Source: Stappia indica (GTDB lineage Bacteria; Pseudomonadota; Alphaproteobacteria; Rhizobiales; Stappiaceae). From it: a stretch of DNA of 64,000 bases. Position 1 is the stretch's first letter; each line of letters opens with the position of its first letter. The DNA is taken from NCBI RefSeq assembly GCF_001696535.1, contig NZ_MBQE01000004.1:651305-715304 (forward strand). The letters run 5' to 3'. A program made the translations under genes and the position numbers. The notes under the pieces are model-generated. The model saw only the letters and a program-made list of their open reading frames with translations. It did no database searches and had not been told where the DNA came from. Shown here in pieces: positions 1 to 8,790 of this stretch.

Positions 1-717
1 GTCTATCACGACCTGCTGAGCGACATCGACCGCTACGGCTACGGGCTGAACTGGGTGACGCGCTCCTCTCGCCTGGTGCCGCGGGAGCTGACCAAGTTCA
101 CCCTGCAGATGACGACGCCGGACTATGCCGACTACTTCTTCTCGCTGTCGCGGTCCAAGCGCGAGGACCTGGTGCGGGCGATGCAGTCGATCTTCAAGGG
201 CGTCAACCCGTCGCTGATCAACGACATCTACGACCTGCGCTACCGCAAACAGCTCGGCGGCGATGTCGACATGATGCTGATCTCCAACACGGAGGTGGAG
301 GCCTGCACCCACGATGCGGCGAGCGACAGCTTCCGCGTCACCTTCCGCCAGGTGGAGGAGGAGAAGTCCTTCGAGCTGGAGACCGAGGCGCTGATCATGG
401 GCACCGGCTACCGGTTCCGCATGCCGGATTATCTCAGGCCCATCTCGGATCGCATCAACTGGTGCGGGGAGGGGCGCTTTGCCGTTGCGCGCAACTGCAG
501 CATCGACACCAGGGGCGGCGAGATCTTCGTCCAGAACGCGGAAATCCACGCCGACAGCTACCTGCCGCCGGATCTCGGCCAGTCCTGCTACCGCAACTCG
601 ATCATCATCCGCGAGGTGCTGGGCAAGGAATACTATCCGGTGGAGCGCAGCCTTGCCTTCCAGCGCTTTTCCTCGCCCGTGGACGGCCTGACCGCCGCCG
701 TCTCGGCCGGCGGCTGA
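1..717 (+). CDS. L-lysine/L-ornithine N-monooxygenase, C-terminal part (siderophore hydroxylase)
   Basis: The reading frame is open from base 1, so the gene starts upstream of the window; only about 238 C-terminal residues are present. The family (IucD/PvdA/RhbE) uses FAD and NADPH to hydroxylate the side-chain amine of lysine, ornithine or a diamine, the first step to a hydroxamate siderophore. Visible support is the family's ATGY-type motif, here GTGYRFRMP, and the C-terminal region around NAEIHADSY. A NIS synthetase follows 15 nt later, the same order as rhbE-rhbF and similar to aerobactin loci. Whether lysine, ornithine or an aminated diamine is the substrate cannot be told from this fragment. 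Confidence 0.85.
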   Translation, partial: VYHDLLSDIDRYGYGLNWVTRSSRLVPRELTKFTLQMTTPDYADYFFSLSRSKREDLVRAMQSIFKGVNPSLINDIYDLRYRKQLGGDVDMMLISNTEVEACTHDAASDSFRVTFRQVEEEKSFELETEALIMGTGYRFRMPDYLRPISDRINWCGEGRFAVARNCSIDTRGGEIFVQNAEIHADSYLPPDLGQSCYRNSIIIREVLGKEYYPVERSLAFQRFSSPVDGLTAAVSAGG

Positions 718-732
718 CGGGGCACGACGACG

Positions 733-2631
733 ATGGACGCGATGACCGCCGCCCTGCAGACCATGCCGCCGCACGAGCGAGCCGCTGCGCATCTGGAAAG
801 CGACCGCTGGCTGTGGGCCAGCCGGCTCCTGGTGCGCAAGGCGATCTCGGAATTCGCCCACGAGCTGCTGCTCGCACCCCGCGAAGTGGAGCCGGCGGGC
901 GCCGGCGAGGCCGGACGCTACGTGCTGGAGCAGCCGGCGCTCGGCATCGACTACACATTCCGCGCAAGGCGCATGCGCCTCGATCATTGGCAGGTGGATG
1001 CCCACTCGATCAAGAAGCGGATCCGGGGCGAGCCGGCGCCGCTCGACGCGCTGAAATTCATCATCGAGTTCAAGGCCGAGCTCGGCATTCGCGATGCGAT
1101 GATGCCGGTCTATCTCGACGAGATCAGCAGCATTCTCTACGGCAGCGCCTACAAGGCGGCGACCAAGCCGCACCGGGCTTCCGACCTTGCCGGCGCCGAT
1201 TTCCAGGCCATCGAGACGGGCATGACCGAGGGCCATCCCTCCTTCGTCGCCAATAACGGCCGGCTCGGCTTCGACACGGCCGACTATCCGCTCTATGCGC
1301 CGGAGGCAGCGGGCCCGCTCTCCATCGTCTGGATCGCGGTCTCCCGCGAGCATTCGCGCTTCACGGCGATGTCCGGCATCGACCACGACCGCCTGATGGC
1401 GGAAGAGCTGGGCGAGGACACGGTCGCCGATTACCGGGCGCAGCTGACCGGCGAGGGGCTCGACCCCGACCGCTACCATTTCATGCCAGTGCATCCTTGG
1501 CAGTGGTTCAACCGCATCTCGATGAGCTTTGCTCCGGAGATCGCCCGGCGCAACATCGTCTATCTCGGCCTGTCGCGGGACCTCTACCAGCCGCAGCAGT
1601 CGATCCGTACCTTCTTCAACGCCTCGGCGCCGTCGAAGCGCTACGTGAAGATGGCGCTGTCGATCCTCAACATGGGCTTCATGCTGCAGCGCGGCCTGTC
1701 GCCGGAGGACATGCAGACGACGCCGGAGATCAACGAGTGGCTGCGCAACCTGCTGGCGCGCGACCGGTACCTGCAGGACAACGGCTTCTGCCTGATCTGC
1801 GAGCAGGCGACGATCAGCTACCGCAACCCCTACTACGAGGAAGGGCTGGCGGCGGATTCTCCCTACAAGCACGTGCTGGCCGCCCTGTGGCGGGAAAGCC
1901 CGGTCAACCTGATCCGGCCCGGCGAGCGGCTGATGACCATGGCCGCGCTGCTGCATCTCGACCCGCAAGGGGATTCGCTGACCGCCAGCCTGATCGAGCG
2001 CTCGCGGCTGGGGGCGGAGGAGTGGATCCGCCGCTATCTCAAGGCGTATCTGGCGCCGGTGCTGCACTGCTACTACGCCTATGACATCATCTTCATGCCG
2101 CATGGCGAGAACGTCATTCTCATTCTGGAGAACGACGCGCCGACGCGCATCGTCATGAAGGACCTGGCGGAGGAGATGCGCATCCTCAACAGCGGCGCGA
2201 CGCTGCCGCCGGTGGTGCGGCGCAACTGCGTGGTGCTGGACGATGCGGTGCGGCTGGACGGCATCTTCACCGATGTCTTCGATTGCTACCTCCGCCATCT
2301 GGCGGCGATCCTCGACGAGCGGCAGGTGCTGCCGGAGGCGCGGTTCTGGGCGCTGGTCGGCGAGTGCGTGCGCGAGTACCAGGCCACGCAGCCGCAATAT
2401 GCCGAGAAGTTCGCCCGCCACGACGTCTTCGTGCCGGAGTTCCCGCGCAACTGCATCAACCGGTTGCAGCTGCGCGACAACCGGCAGCTTCTCGATCCCA
2501 ACGACCCCGACAAGGGGTTCGAATATGCCGGCACGCTGCCCAATCCGCTGACCGGTGGGGCGGACGGCTCGCCGGGCCTGCTGCGGCGGGCCGTGGGGCA
2601 TATCGGGACCTATTTCCTCGGGCCGGGCTGA
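733..2631 (+). CDS. NRPS-independent siderophore (NIS) synthetase, IucA/IucC family
   Basis: This 632-residue enzyme belongs to the family that condenses citrate (or a citryl/succinyl intermediate) with hydroxamate amines through an acyl-adenylate. Family landmarks are present: GHPSF near residue 167 with the following NNGRLGF, VHPWQW near 253-258, the ATP-site stretch SIRTFFNAS near 290, and HGEN near 457 followed by the KD of VMKD near 475. The C-terminal third is the FhuF-like domain, including the N-x-L-Q-L region. Length is normal (about 580-630). It lies 15 nt after the hydroxylase and is probably co-transcribed with it. It resembles IucC/RhbF-type (citrate-hydroxamate) synthetases, but the exact siderophore cannot be named because the rest of the locus lies outside the window. 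Confidence 0.93.
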   Translation: MDAMTAALQTMPPHERAAAHLESDRWLWASRLLVRKAISEFAHELLLAPREVEPAGAGEAGRYVLEQPALGIDYTFRARRMRLDHWQVDAHSIKKRIRGEPAPLDALKFIIEFKAELGIRDAMMPVYLDEISSILYGSAYKAATKPHRASDLAGADFQAIETGMTEGHPSFVANNGRLGFDTADYPLYAPEAAGPLSIVWIAVSREHSRFTAMSGIDHDRLMAEELGEDTVADYRAQLTGEGLDPDRYHFMPVHPWQWFNRISMSFAPEIARRNIVYLGLSRDLYQPQQSIRTFFNASAPSKRYVKMALSILNMGFMLQRGLSPEDMQTTPEINEWLRNLLARDRYLQDNGFCLICEQATISYRNPYYEEGLAADSPYKHVLAALWRESPVNLIRPGERLMTMAALLHLDPQGDSLTASLIERSRLGAEEWIRRYLKAYLAPVLHCYYAYDIIFMPHGENVILILENDAPTRIVMKDLAEEMRILNSGATLPPVVRRNCVVLDDAVRLDGIFTDVFDCYLRHLAAILDERQVLPEARFWALVGECVREYQATQPQYAEKFARHDVFVPEFPRNCINRLQLRDNRQLLDPNDPDKGFEYAGTLPNPLTGGADGSPGLLRRAVGHIGTYFLGPG

Positions 2632-2722
2632 GGCCGTTTTCCTCTGTCCTGCGCTGCTTGCGCAGATATGAAAACGGACTTTGTTGCAAGAAACCCTCTC
2701 TGGAATACTGAAGGCGCGCCGT

Positions 2723-2742
2723 CTTTCGAGTGATTTCGAAAG
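2723..2742. promoter_or_regulatory. 7-bp perfect inverted repeat upstream of the 2OG oxygenase
   Basis: CTTTCGA and TCGAAAG are separated by 6 nt and lie 43 nt before the ATG at 2785, in a locally AT-richer gap between the NIS synthetase and the oxygenase gene. The position suits an operator or a 5' UTR hairpin. No known regulator motif was recognised; it is not a TGA-N9-TCA iron box. Confidence 0.35.
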
Positions 2743-2784
2743 AAAACGGCTCGTCATTTCTGCCTATCCGGGAAGGGAAATACG

Positions 2785-3558
2785 ATGTTGAAGGCTATCG
2801 AGATTTCGAAGGAGCTCAACGAGGACAGCCTCCGCAAGCTCATTGCGAAGAACATCGATGCGATCCATGTGCCGGGATTCTATCCGAAGGAGCTGTCGGC
2901 CACCTTCGCCGACTGCATCGCCGGCCATTCGGAGCTGGAAGCCTACAAGGTGCAGAACGCGCTGAAGCGCCTCGGCATGGGCTATGTCGATGTCGGCAAG
3001 GACGCGGACAACGCCAACCGCTACCACAGCGAGGCGATGCGCTCGATTTGGGGCATCCGCGACATGATCTACCCCAACCTGACGCCGCTCGACCATTTCC
3101 GCCTGCTGCTGGAGGAGGTCTGGCCGGCGGGCGCGACCATCCAGACCATCGACGAGCGCAAGAGCTTCGTCGGCACCTGCCGGGTGATCGACCCGGGCGC
3201 CAAGATGCTGCCGCACAACGACCGGCTGGCGCGGATGCTGTCGAACGGCGCGTCGGACCTGACCGGCCAGCTGGCGGTCAACGTCTATCTCGACATGCCG
3301 CCGGAGGGCGGCGAGCTGGAGCTGTGGCTGAGCGAGCCGACGCCGGAGCAGGACAAGGAGCAGGAGACCCGCGACGGGCTCGACCGCGAGGTGCTGGGCG
3401 AGCCGCGGCTGCTGATCCGGCCGGAGAACGGCGACCTGGTGCTGTTCAACTCGCAGCTGATCCACGGGGTGACGCCGGGCGTCGGCGGGCGCCGGGTGAC
3501 CATGTCCTGCTTCGTCGGCTATCGCGGCGACGACCAGCCGCTGACCTACTGGAGCTGA
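2785..3558 (+). CDS. 2-oxoglutarate/Fe(II)-dependent oxygenase
   Basis: This 257-residue protein has the double-stranded beta-helix iron triad: H144-x-D146 in LPHND, and H227 in QLIHG. R236/R237 follow about 10 residues later and are suitable for binding 2-oxoglutarate. The HxD (rather than HxG/A) argues for a hydroxylase or related oxygenase, not a halogenase. The start has a clear GGAAGGG ribosome site. It is downstream of the siderophore genes on the same strand after a 153-nt gap, so it could hydroxylate the siderophore or an amino-acid precursor, or be iron-regulated for another reason. The substrate cannot be assigned. Confidence 0.75.
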   Translation: MLKAIEISKELNEDSLRKLIAKNIDAIHVPGFYPKELSATFADCIAGHSELEAYKVQNALKRLGMGYVDVGKDADNANRYHSEAMRSIWGIRDMIYPNLTPLDHFRLLLEEVWPAGATIQTIDERKSFVGTCRVIDPGAKMLPHNDRLARMLSNGASDLTGQLAVNVYLDMPPEGGELELWLSEPTPEQDKEQETRDGLDREVLGEPRLLIRPENGDLVLFNSQLIHGVTPGVGGRRVTMSCFVGYRGDDQPLTYWS

Positions 3559-3592
3559 CGCTCCGGCTGCATCGCCTTGCCCGAACAAAAAG

Positions 3593-3621
3593 GGGCGCGC
3601 CTTCGGGATGAGGGCGCGCCC
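3593..3621 (-). terminator. Rho-independent terminator between convergent genes
   Basis: GGGCGCGCC and GGCGCGCCC form a 9-bp GC stem around an 11-nt loop. Read on the minus strand the stem is followed by five T residues (3590-3586), so it is oriented to end transcription of the exporter gene that stops at 3713. It may also serve the plus-strand oxygenase gene. Confidence 0.8.
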
Positions 3622-3712
3622 TAGTCCGTTCAGGGAGGAACCTTCCGCCGCCAACCCGGCCCGCTTTTGGCAAACGGGCCGGATTCCGCTGATGCGGCGG
3701 CCGGTCTTCCGG

Positions 3713-5287
3713 TTACTCGCCCGCCGCCGCGGCTGCCTGGGCCTCCGGGCCCGCGAGCAGGTCGCGCCGCCGGATCATCAGACCAGAGATGACGATGGCA
3801 AGAACCGAAAGCAGGGCGACGATCCACATCAGCACCGAGAAGGCGGAGGCGAAGCTCGCCTGGCCGAACTCGGTGACGGCCGGCTGGACGTCGATCGGTG
3901 CGCTGGCAACGGCACCGGCGAAGTCGCCGCGGGCGATGAAGTTCGCCGTGTTGGTCAGGCCTTCGCCGAGCGCGGTCGCCAGATCGCCCGAGCCGCCGAG
4001 CTGCAGCGTGATGCTGGACAGCAGGATGGCACCGAACACCGAGATCGACAGGGTGAAGGAGCCGTGGCGGAAGGTGATGTTGACGCCCGAGGCGACGCCC
4101 GCCTTCTCCGGCGGGACGACGGCGGTGGCGACGTTGGAGAGCTCGCCGTTGATGAGGCCGGTGCCGAGGCCCAGCAGCAGGAAGGCGACCACCCACACGA
4201 CCACCTCGGCCGGCGGAGCGATGGCGAGCCACAGGAAGCCGACGGCGACCAGCGCGCAGCCGAAGGCGATGAGACCGCGCACGCCGAGACGTTCGGGCGA
4301 GGCGAGCCGCGCGCCGAGCGGGGCGACGAGCAGCAGGGGGATGGTCATCGGCAGCAGCATCAGGCCGGCCGAAGACGCGGACATTTCATGCACCACCTGG
4401 AAGTAGATCGGCAGGTACACCAGCATGACCCAGAAGGTGATGCTGTTGAGCACGCAGACCAGCTGTACGCCGGTGAAGGTGGGAATGCGGAAGAGGCGCA
4501 GGTCGAAGGCCGGCTTCTTCACGCTGGTCTCGATCCACACGAACAGCAGGAACAGCACCACGGCGCCGGCAATGGCCGCCAGGATGGTGTCGCTGCCCCA
4601 GCCGCGCTCGCCGCCCTCGATCACCGCGTAGGAGAGGCAGCCCAGCGCACCGGTGAAGGTGAGGATGCCCGGCCAGTCGAGGCCGCCCGCATTGTCGTCG
4701 GAGGATTCCTGCACGCGCCAGTAGCAGAGCGTGATCAGCACCGCGACGATCGGCACGTTGAGCAGGAAGATCCAGCGCCAGCTCAGCAGGTCGACGAGAA
4801 TGCCGCCGACGATGGGCCCGAAGGCCGCGCCGCAGCCGATCGACACGCCCCACAGCGCGAAGGCCTGGGCCCGGTCGGAGCCCTGGAACGCATTGGAGAT
4901 CAGCGCGACGCCGAGGATCAGCATGGCCGAGGCCGAGAGCCCTTGCGCGACGCGGCCCCAGATCAGCGCCGATGGCGTGTCGGCGAGGCCGACGATCAGC
5001 GAGGTGGCGCCGAACAGGGCAAGGCCGATGACCATCACCCGTCTGCGGCCGAACCTGTCGGCGATGGCGCCGACTGCGATCAGCACCGAGGTGTAGGCGA
5101 TGTTGTAGGCGTTGATGATCCACTGGAGCTCGGCGAAGCTCGCCTTCAGCTCCCGCTCGATGGACGGCAGCGCGATGGCGACCACCGTCACGTCGAGAAT
5201 GACGAGGAACGAGCCGAGCGCGGCGACCGCGAGCGTTGGCCAGTTGCCCATCAAGGAGGAACGTGGTGTCGATTGGACTGAGGTCAT
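3713..5287 (-). CDS. MFS drug/metabolite exporter, DHA2 (14-TMS) family
   Basis: This 524-residue integral membrane protein has the length and hydrophobic pattern of 14-helix EmrB/QacA-type antiporters. The motif-C-like GPIVGGILVD region in helix 5 and the loop motif DRFGRRRVM between helices 2 and 3 are visible. The start is ATG giving MTSVQSTP; the upstream extension of the open frame is antisense-type sequence and was dropped. The C-terminus is Ala-rich. It lies 260 nt downstream of the hydrolase gene at 5548-6603 on the same strand and is convergent with the siderophore genes. It could therefore export either the product of the biosynthetic locus or the siderophore; the first fits the strand better. 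Confidence 0.88.
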   Translation of the reverse strand: MTSVQSTPRSSLMGNWPTLAVAALGSFLVILDVTVVAIALPSIERELKASFAELQWIINAYNIAYTSVLIAVGAIADRFGRRRVMVIGLALFGATSLIVGLADTPSALIWGRVAQGLSASAMLILGVALISNAFQGSDRAQAFALWGVSIGCGAAFGPIVGGILVDLLSWRWIFLLNVPIVAVLITLCYWRVQESSDDNAGGLDWPGILTFTGALGCLSYAVIEGGERGWGSDTILAAIAGAVVLFLLFVWIETSVKKPAFDLRLFRIPTFTGVQLVCVLNSITFWVMLVYLPIYFQVVHEMSASSAGLMLLPMTIPLLLVAPLGARLASPERLGVRGLIAFGCALVAVGFLWLAIAPPAEVVVWVVAFLLLGLGTGLINGELSNVATAVVPPEKAGVASGVNITFRHGSFTLSISVFGAILLSSITLQLGGSGDLATALGEGLTNTANFIARGDFAGAVASAPIDVQPAVTEFGQASFASAFSVLMWIVALLSVLAIVISGLMIRRRDLLAGPEAQAAAAAGE

Positions 5288-5547
5288 TGTCTGTTTCCCG
5301 AATGCGTTTGCGAAAGGCCGGCGCCGGTTGGCGAGACCTCCCTCGGCGAAGTGCCGTGAAACGACTGCAAGGCGGGAAAGGGGCGGTTCTCCTCCCGCAA
5401 GCGCTGCGCGCGAACGATGGCGATCCGGGTGCAACCCCGCATCGTTGTTGATCTTTTCTGCGCCTTGCACGGGAAAATCTAAAGGCCGCCCGGAAGCGGG
5501 GGAAATATATAATTCCGCAGGGTTCAGGTGCCTTTGCGACTGACGTT

Positions 5548-6603
5548 TCACGGCCCGGAAAGGGCCGGAAGCAGCGTGCCCGAGGCGGGCAGGAACGGCG
5601 CAAGCTCGGCGTCCGCGAAGCGGTGCGTGTGGGCTAGCGTCCAGGCCGGACGGCGGTCGCGGTCGATCATCGCCGCACGGATCCCTTCCGCGAAATCCGG
5701 GTGGATCAGCAGCTGCGAGACCACGGCATATTCGAGACCGAGCGCGGCCTCCAGGCTTCCCGGACGGCGGGCGCGGGCGAGCACCTCCAGCGTCAGCGCG
5801 AGCGCAAGGGGCGACGCCTTGAGGAGGGAGCGGGCGGCGCGTGCGCAGGGCTCGCCGCCGGCTTCCAGCCGGGCGAGGATCTGCGGCACGTCGGGGCCGG
5901 CGAAGGCGTGCTCCAGCTCCACCGAGAACTCGGGAAGTCGCGGAGCGTCCGAGGCGGGCGGCACGGGCGCGGGCAGGGCGGCGAGGCCCTGTTCGCTGAG
6001 GGCCCGGGCAAGCTCGGGCATCTGCTGCGCAGCGACCCGGTAGCACACGAGACCGAGCGCGGCGGCCGCATCCGCACTGATCCTCTCGCCCGTCAGCGCG
6101 ATGAAGGCGGCAAGCGGGGCGGGGAGGCCGGAGAGAAGATGCGAGGCGCCGGAATCGGGGATCCAGCCGATGCCGCATTCCGGCATGGCGAAGCTCGCCC
6201 GCTCGCTGGCGACCGGGTGGCTGGCGTGCAGCGCCAGCCCGAGGCCGCCGCCCATGGCAGTGCCGTCGATCAAGGCGACGACAGGCTTGGGATAGCGGGC
6301 AAGGGCGAGGTCGAGATGGTATTCGGCAAGGCAGTGGCCGCGCGCGCCCTCAATGTCGCCCTGGACCATCCGGCCATGCACGGCGGCAATGTCGCCGCCG
6401 GCGCAAAAGGCCCGCCCGCCGACCGCATCCAGGACGACGAGGTCGACGGCCGGATCGGCGCGCCAGTCCTGAAGCGCCAAGGCGATGCCGGCAAGCATCG
6501 CCTCGCTCAGCATGTTGAGGGCGCGGGGGCGGTTCAGTGTGATCCGTCCGGCGCGGCCCTCCCGCCGCACGATGAGTTCGCCGTCCGGCGCGGCGGCGCT
6601 CAA
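5548..6603 (-). CDS. Enoyl-CoA hydratase/isomerase family, 3-hydroxyisobutyryl-CoA hydrolase-like
   Basis: This crotonase-fold protein has 351 residues, typical of the HIBYL-CoA hydrolase branch rather than the roughly 260-residue hydratases. The oxyanion segment FCAGGDI and the branch-specific catalytic Glu and Asp (MPECGIGWIPDSG, family MPE...PD.G) are present, followed by the branch's C-terminal extension. The most likely start is TTG at 6603, overlapping the stop of the ketosynthase gene upstream and giving MSAAAPDGELIV, the normal N-terminus length. In valine breakdown such enzymes cut 3-hydroxyisobutyryl-CoA; here, coupled to two FabH-like genes and a carrier protein, it may be a thioesterase that releases a biosynthetic acyl group. 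Confidence 0.82.
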   Translation of the reverse strand: MSAAAPDGELIVRREGRAGRITLNRPRALNMLSEAMLAGIALALQDWRADPAVDLVVLDAVGGRAFCAGGDIAAVHGRMVQGDIEGARGHCLAEYHLDLALARYPKPVVALIDGTAMGGGLGLALHASHPVASERASFAMPECGIGWIPDSGASHLLSGLPAPLAAFIALTGERISADAAAALGLVCYRVAAQQMPELARALSEQGLAALPAPVPPASDAPRLPEFSVELEHAFAGPDVPQILARLEAGGEPCARAARSLLKASPLALALTLEVLARARRPGSLEAALGLEYAVVSQLLIHPDFAEGIRAAMIDRDRRPAWTLAHTHRFADAELAPFLPASGTLLPALSGP

Positions 6604-7610
6604 TGGTGGATGAGGGCCGCCGACCAGGCGAAGCCCGCGCCGTTGGAGACGACCATCACCTTGTCGCCGGTGCGGATCAGGTTCTGCTCCACCGCTTCCG
6701 CATAATTGATGACCATGTCGCTTTCCTGCACATGGCCGCGATGCTTGAGCGCGCTGGTGTAGACCTTCTCCGGCGGCAGGCCGAACTTCTTCATGAAATA
6801 GGCCTGATCCCAGGTCGAGAAGGTCGGATAGACGTAATAGTCGACGTCGTCGAAGCCAAGGTTCAGCTTGTCGAGCAGCTGGGTCATCACCTTGCCGAAC
6901 ATGCGGAAGTTGATCGGGATGACGCCCTCGTTGAACTTGTCCATCTTGGCGTACATGTGCAGCAGCCGCTCGGTGACTTCCTCGTTCGGCTGGCGGTTCT
7001 GCAGGCCCGGCACGTACCACACGTCGTGCAGCCGGCCGATGGAGATGGTCTCCACGCCAAGGATGCGCGCGCGGGTCGCGTTCTTGCGCAGGACAAGCGC
7101 GCTGCCGCCGTCGCTCGCCACGGTGATCGGGTAATAGGTCTTGTTGAGATCCGGCGTGCGGTCGCCGGCGAACAAGAGCGCCGTCGTGACGTCATCGTCG
7201 GCCAGCATCAGGGAGACGACGGTCTTCAGCGCCAGGTGATAGCTGGCGCAGCCGCCGGTGTTGACGGCGGTGGCGAAGGCGTTGTCCAGCCCCAGCTCCT
7301 GCTGCACGAGACCGGCGGCCGACCAGGTCGGGCCGACATAGTCTTCCGGGATCGAGGTGAAGTCGACGACGAGATCGACCTCGCCCGGCGCGACGCCCGC
7401 CTGATCGAGCGCGCGGCGCGCGGCCTCGATGGCGAGCACCGAGGGCAGCTCGTCGGTGACGTGGATGTCGTGGATGCCGATGTCGCGCTGGAAGTCGATG
7501 TTCTTCGACAGGGTGCCGAAGGGCACGTCCTCGTCGCGGAACACGTCCGCCACCAGCTTCTTGTCGGGCGGAAGGTAGAAGGCTTCGGAAAGGATGCCGA
7601 CGTGGTCCAT
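6600..7610 (-). CDS. FabH-like (KAS III) ketosynthase, catalytic residues intact
   Basis: This 336-residue thiolase-fold protein carries the full KAS III triad: C121 in NTGGCAS, H293 in RGHVQESD and N323 in VSNGAG. The family condenses or transfers an acyl group between CoA or a carrier protein and an acceptor; secondary-metabolite members make C-C, C-O or C-N bonds. The start has a GGAGAT ribosome site 7 nt upstream. It follows its degenerate paralogue by 14 nt and overlaps the next hydrolase gene, so the three are almost certainly one operon. General fatty-acid FabH function is unlikely because it is divergent in sequence and sits with a dedicated carrier protein and a B12 radical enzyme. 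Confidence 0.83.
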   Translation of the reverse strand: MDHVGILSEAFYLPPDKKLVADVFRDEDVPFGTLSKNIDFQRDIGIHDIHVTDELPSVLAIEAARRALDQAGVAPGEVDLVVDFTSIPEDYVGPTWSAAGLVQQELGLDNAFATAVNTGGCASYHLALKTVVSLMLADDDVTTALLFAGDRTPDLNKTYYPITVASDGGSALVLRKNATRARILGVETISIGRLHDVWYVPGLQNRQPNEEVTERLLHMYAKMDKFNEGVIPINFRMFGKVMTQLLDKLNLGFDDVDYYVYPTFSTWDQAYFMKKFGLPPEKVYTSALKHRGHVQESDMVINYAEAVEQNLIRTGDKVMVVSNGAGFAWSAALIHH

Positions 7611-7624
7611 CTGGATCTCCCTTG

Positions 7625-8641
7625 TCAGTATTGCAGCAAGGTGGCGCCGTAGAGGAAGCCGTGGCCATGGGTGGCCAGCAGCACGTTGGTGCCGGCGGGC
7701 GGGGCCTCCTCCTCCAGCTCCAGCATGTTGAGGACGAGGTCCGAGGCATGCAGGTGCCCGCGCGAGGCAAAGCCGGACGGCACCAGCCGCTCGCCGGCGC
7801 CGAGGCTGTCGCCGACCGCCTGCGCGTCCGAGGCGGAGATGTTGGCGGTGATGGTGCGGCCGATGTCGCTCCCCGACAGCCCGTGCCGGGCGAGCAGCTT
7901 GTCGACCAGCCCCTTGAGCTCGTTGGTGCGGTCGGCGCGCGCGTGCTTGGCCGCATCCAGCGTCAGCCGGTAGAGGTCGAGGCGGGTCGGGTGCTTCATG
8001 CCGCCGCCGGGAATGTTGAGGACGTCGTGCAGCGCACCGGTCGAGCGCATGGCGGTGCCGAGGATCCGGGCGCGGCCCGCCCCGCGCGCCACGATGACGG
8101 CGCTCGCCCCATCCCCCAGCACGGTGAGCGGCGCGTCCTTGCCGGCGATCACCCGGTTGCCGGATATCGCCTGGTCGGAGGCCACCAGCAGCACCCGGTG
8201 CACGTCGTCGTTGGCGAGGATCAGCGCGCGGGCGAACTTGATCGCCGCATGCAGGTTCGACGAGTGGCCGCCGCTGTAACCGAGTGTGAAGGCGCGCTTG
8301 GCGCCGAGTTCGGCCTGCAGCTCGTTGCTCATCGACCAGGCCGGCTCGACATAGCGCTGCGGCATCATCGAGAAGTCGATGATGGCATCGAGGTCGAGCG
8401 GGGCAAGGCCGGCGGTGTCCAGCACCTTGCGCGACACGGCGACGGCCATGTCGGTGGGGCTTTCGCCCTCGAAGACGTGAACGCTGTCGACGCCGAGCCG
8501 CGCGGCGGCGGTGACATCGACCGGACCCGTCTCGCGGGCGATGATCTCGTCGAGCGTGCTGGTGCGCTCGGGCAGGTAATGGGCGGCCGCAAGCAGGCCG
8601 ACAGATTCTCTGACGCGTTCTCTGGCGCTTTCGCGGGGCAT
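7625..8641 (-). CDS. FabH-like protein without the catalytic Cys (likely partner subunit)
   Basis: This 338-residue paralogue of the next gene aligns along its whole length, but the active-site Cys position reads GGHSS (H126), and the Asn of the triad is His (THGHG, H325). H296 in SRGHLH is kept. Ordinary Claisen condensation by this chain alone is therefore not expected. The tandem arrangement of one intact and one degenerate KAS III resembles the PqsB/PqsC heterodimer, and I infer a heterodimer. The ATG start is preceded by an AGGAGC site. It lies 149 nt downstream of the radical SAM gene. Confidence 0.78.
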   Translation of the reverse strand: MPRESARERVRESVGLLAAAHYLPERTSTLDEIIARETGPVDVTAAARLGVDSVHVFEGESPTDMAVAVSRKVLDTAGLAPLDLDAIIDFSMMPQRYVEPAWSMSNELQAELGAKRAFTLGYSGGHSSNLHAAIKFARALILANDDVHRVLLVASDQAISGNRVIAGKDAPLTVLGDGASAVIVARGAGRARILGTAMRSTGALHDVLNIPGGGMKHPTRLDLYRLTLDAAKHARADRTNELKGLVDKLLARHGLSGSDIGRTITANISASDAQAVGDSLGAGERLVPSGFASRGHLHASDLVLNMLELEEEAPPAGTNVLLATHGHGFLYGATLLQY

Positions 8642-8790
8642 GGGATCCGGCTCCTGGCTGGGAGAAAAGGACGCGCCGACCCGTCCGCCCGCTCGCCCGC
8701 CGGCCGTGACGGCCAGCGGGCAAGGACCGGGCAGGGTGGCGCGGCCGATAGGGGCGCGAGCCGCTCGGGCGGCCTTCGAAACTGCGCCGC

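Noticed and set aside
3608..5281. Long plus-strand open frame opposite the DHA2 exporter
   Set aside because: It is Asp/Glu/Arg/His-rich shadow sequence produced by GC-rich codons of the antisense gene, with no recognisable domain; the minus-strand frame is a clear transporter.
5548..6603. Valine catabolism as the sure role of the HIBYL-CoA-hydrolase-like gene
   Set aside because: Sequence fits the branch, but the gene overlaps a FabH-like gene in an operon with a carrier protein, and the branched-chain genes lie 25 kb away; the role was left open.
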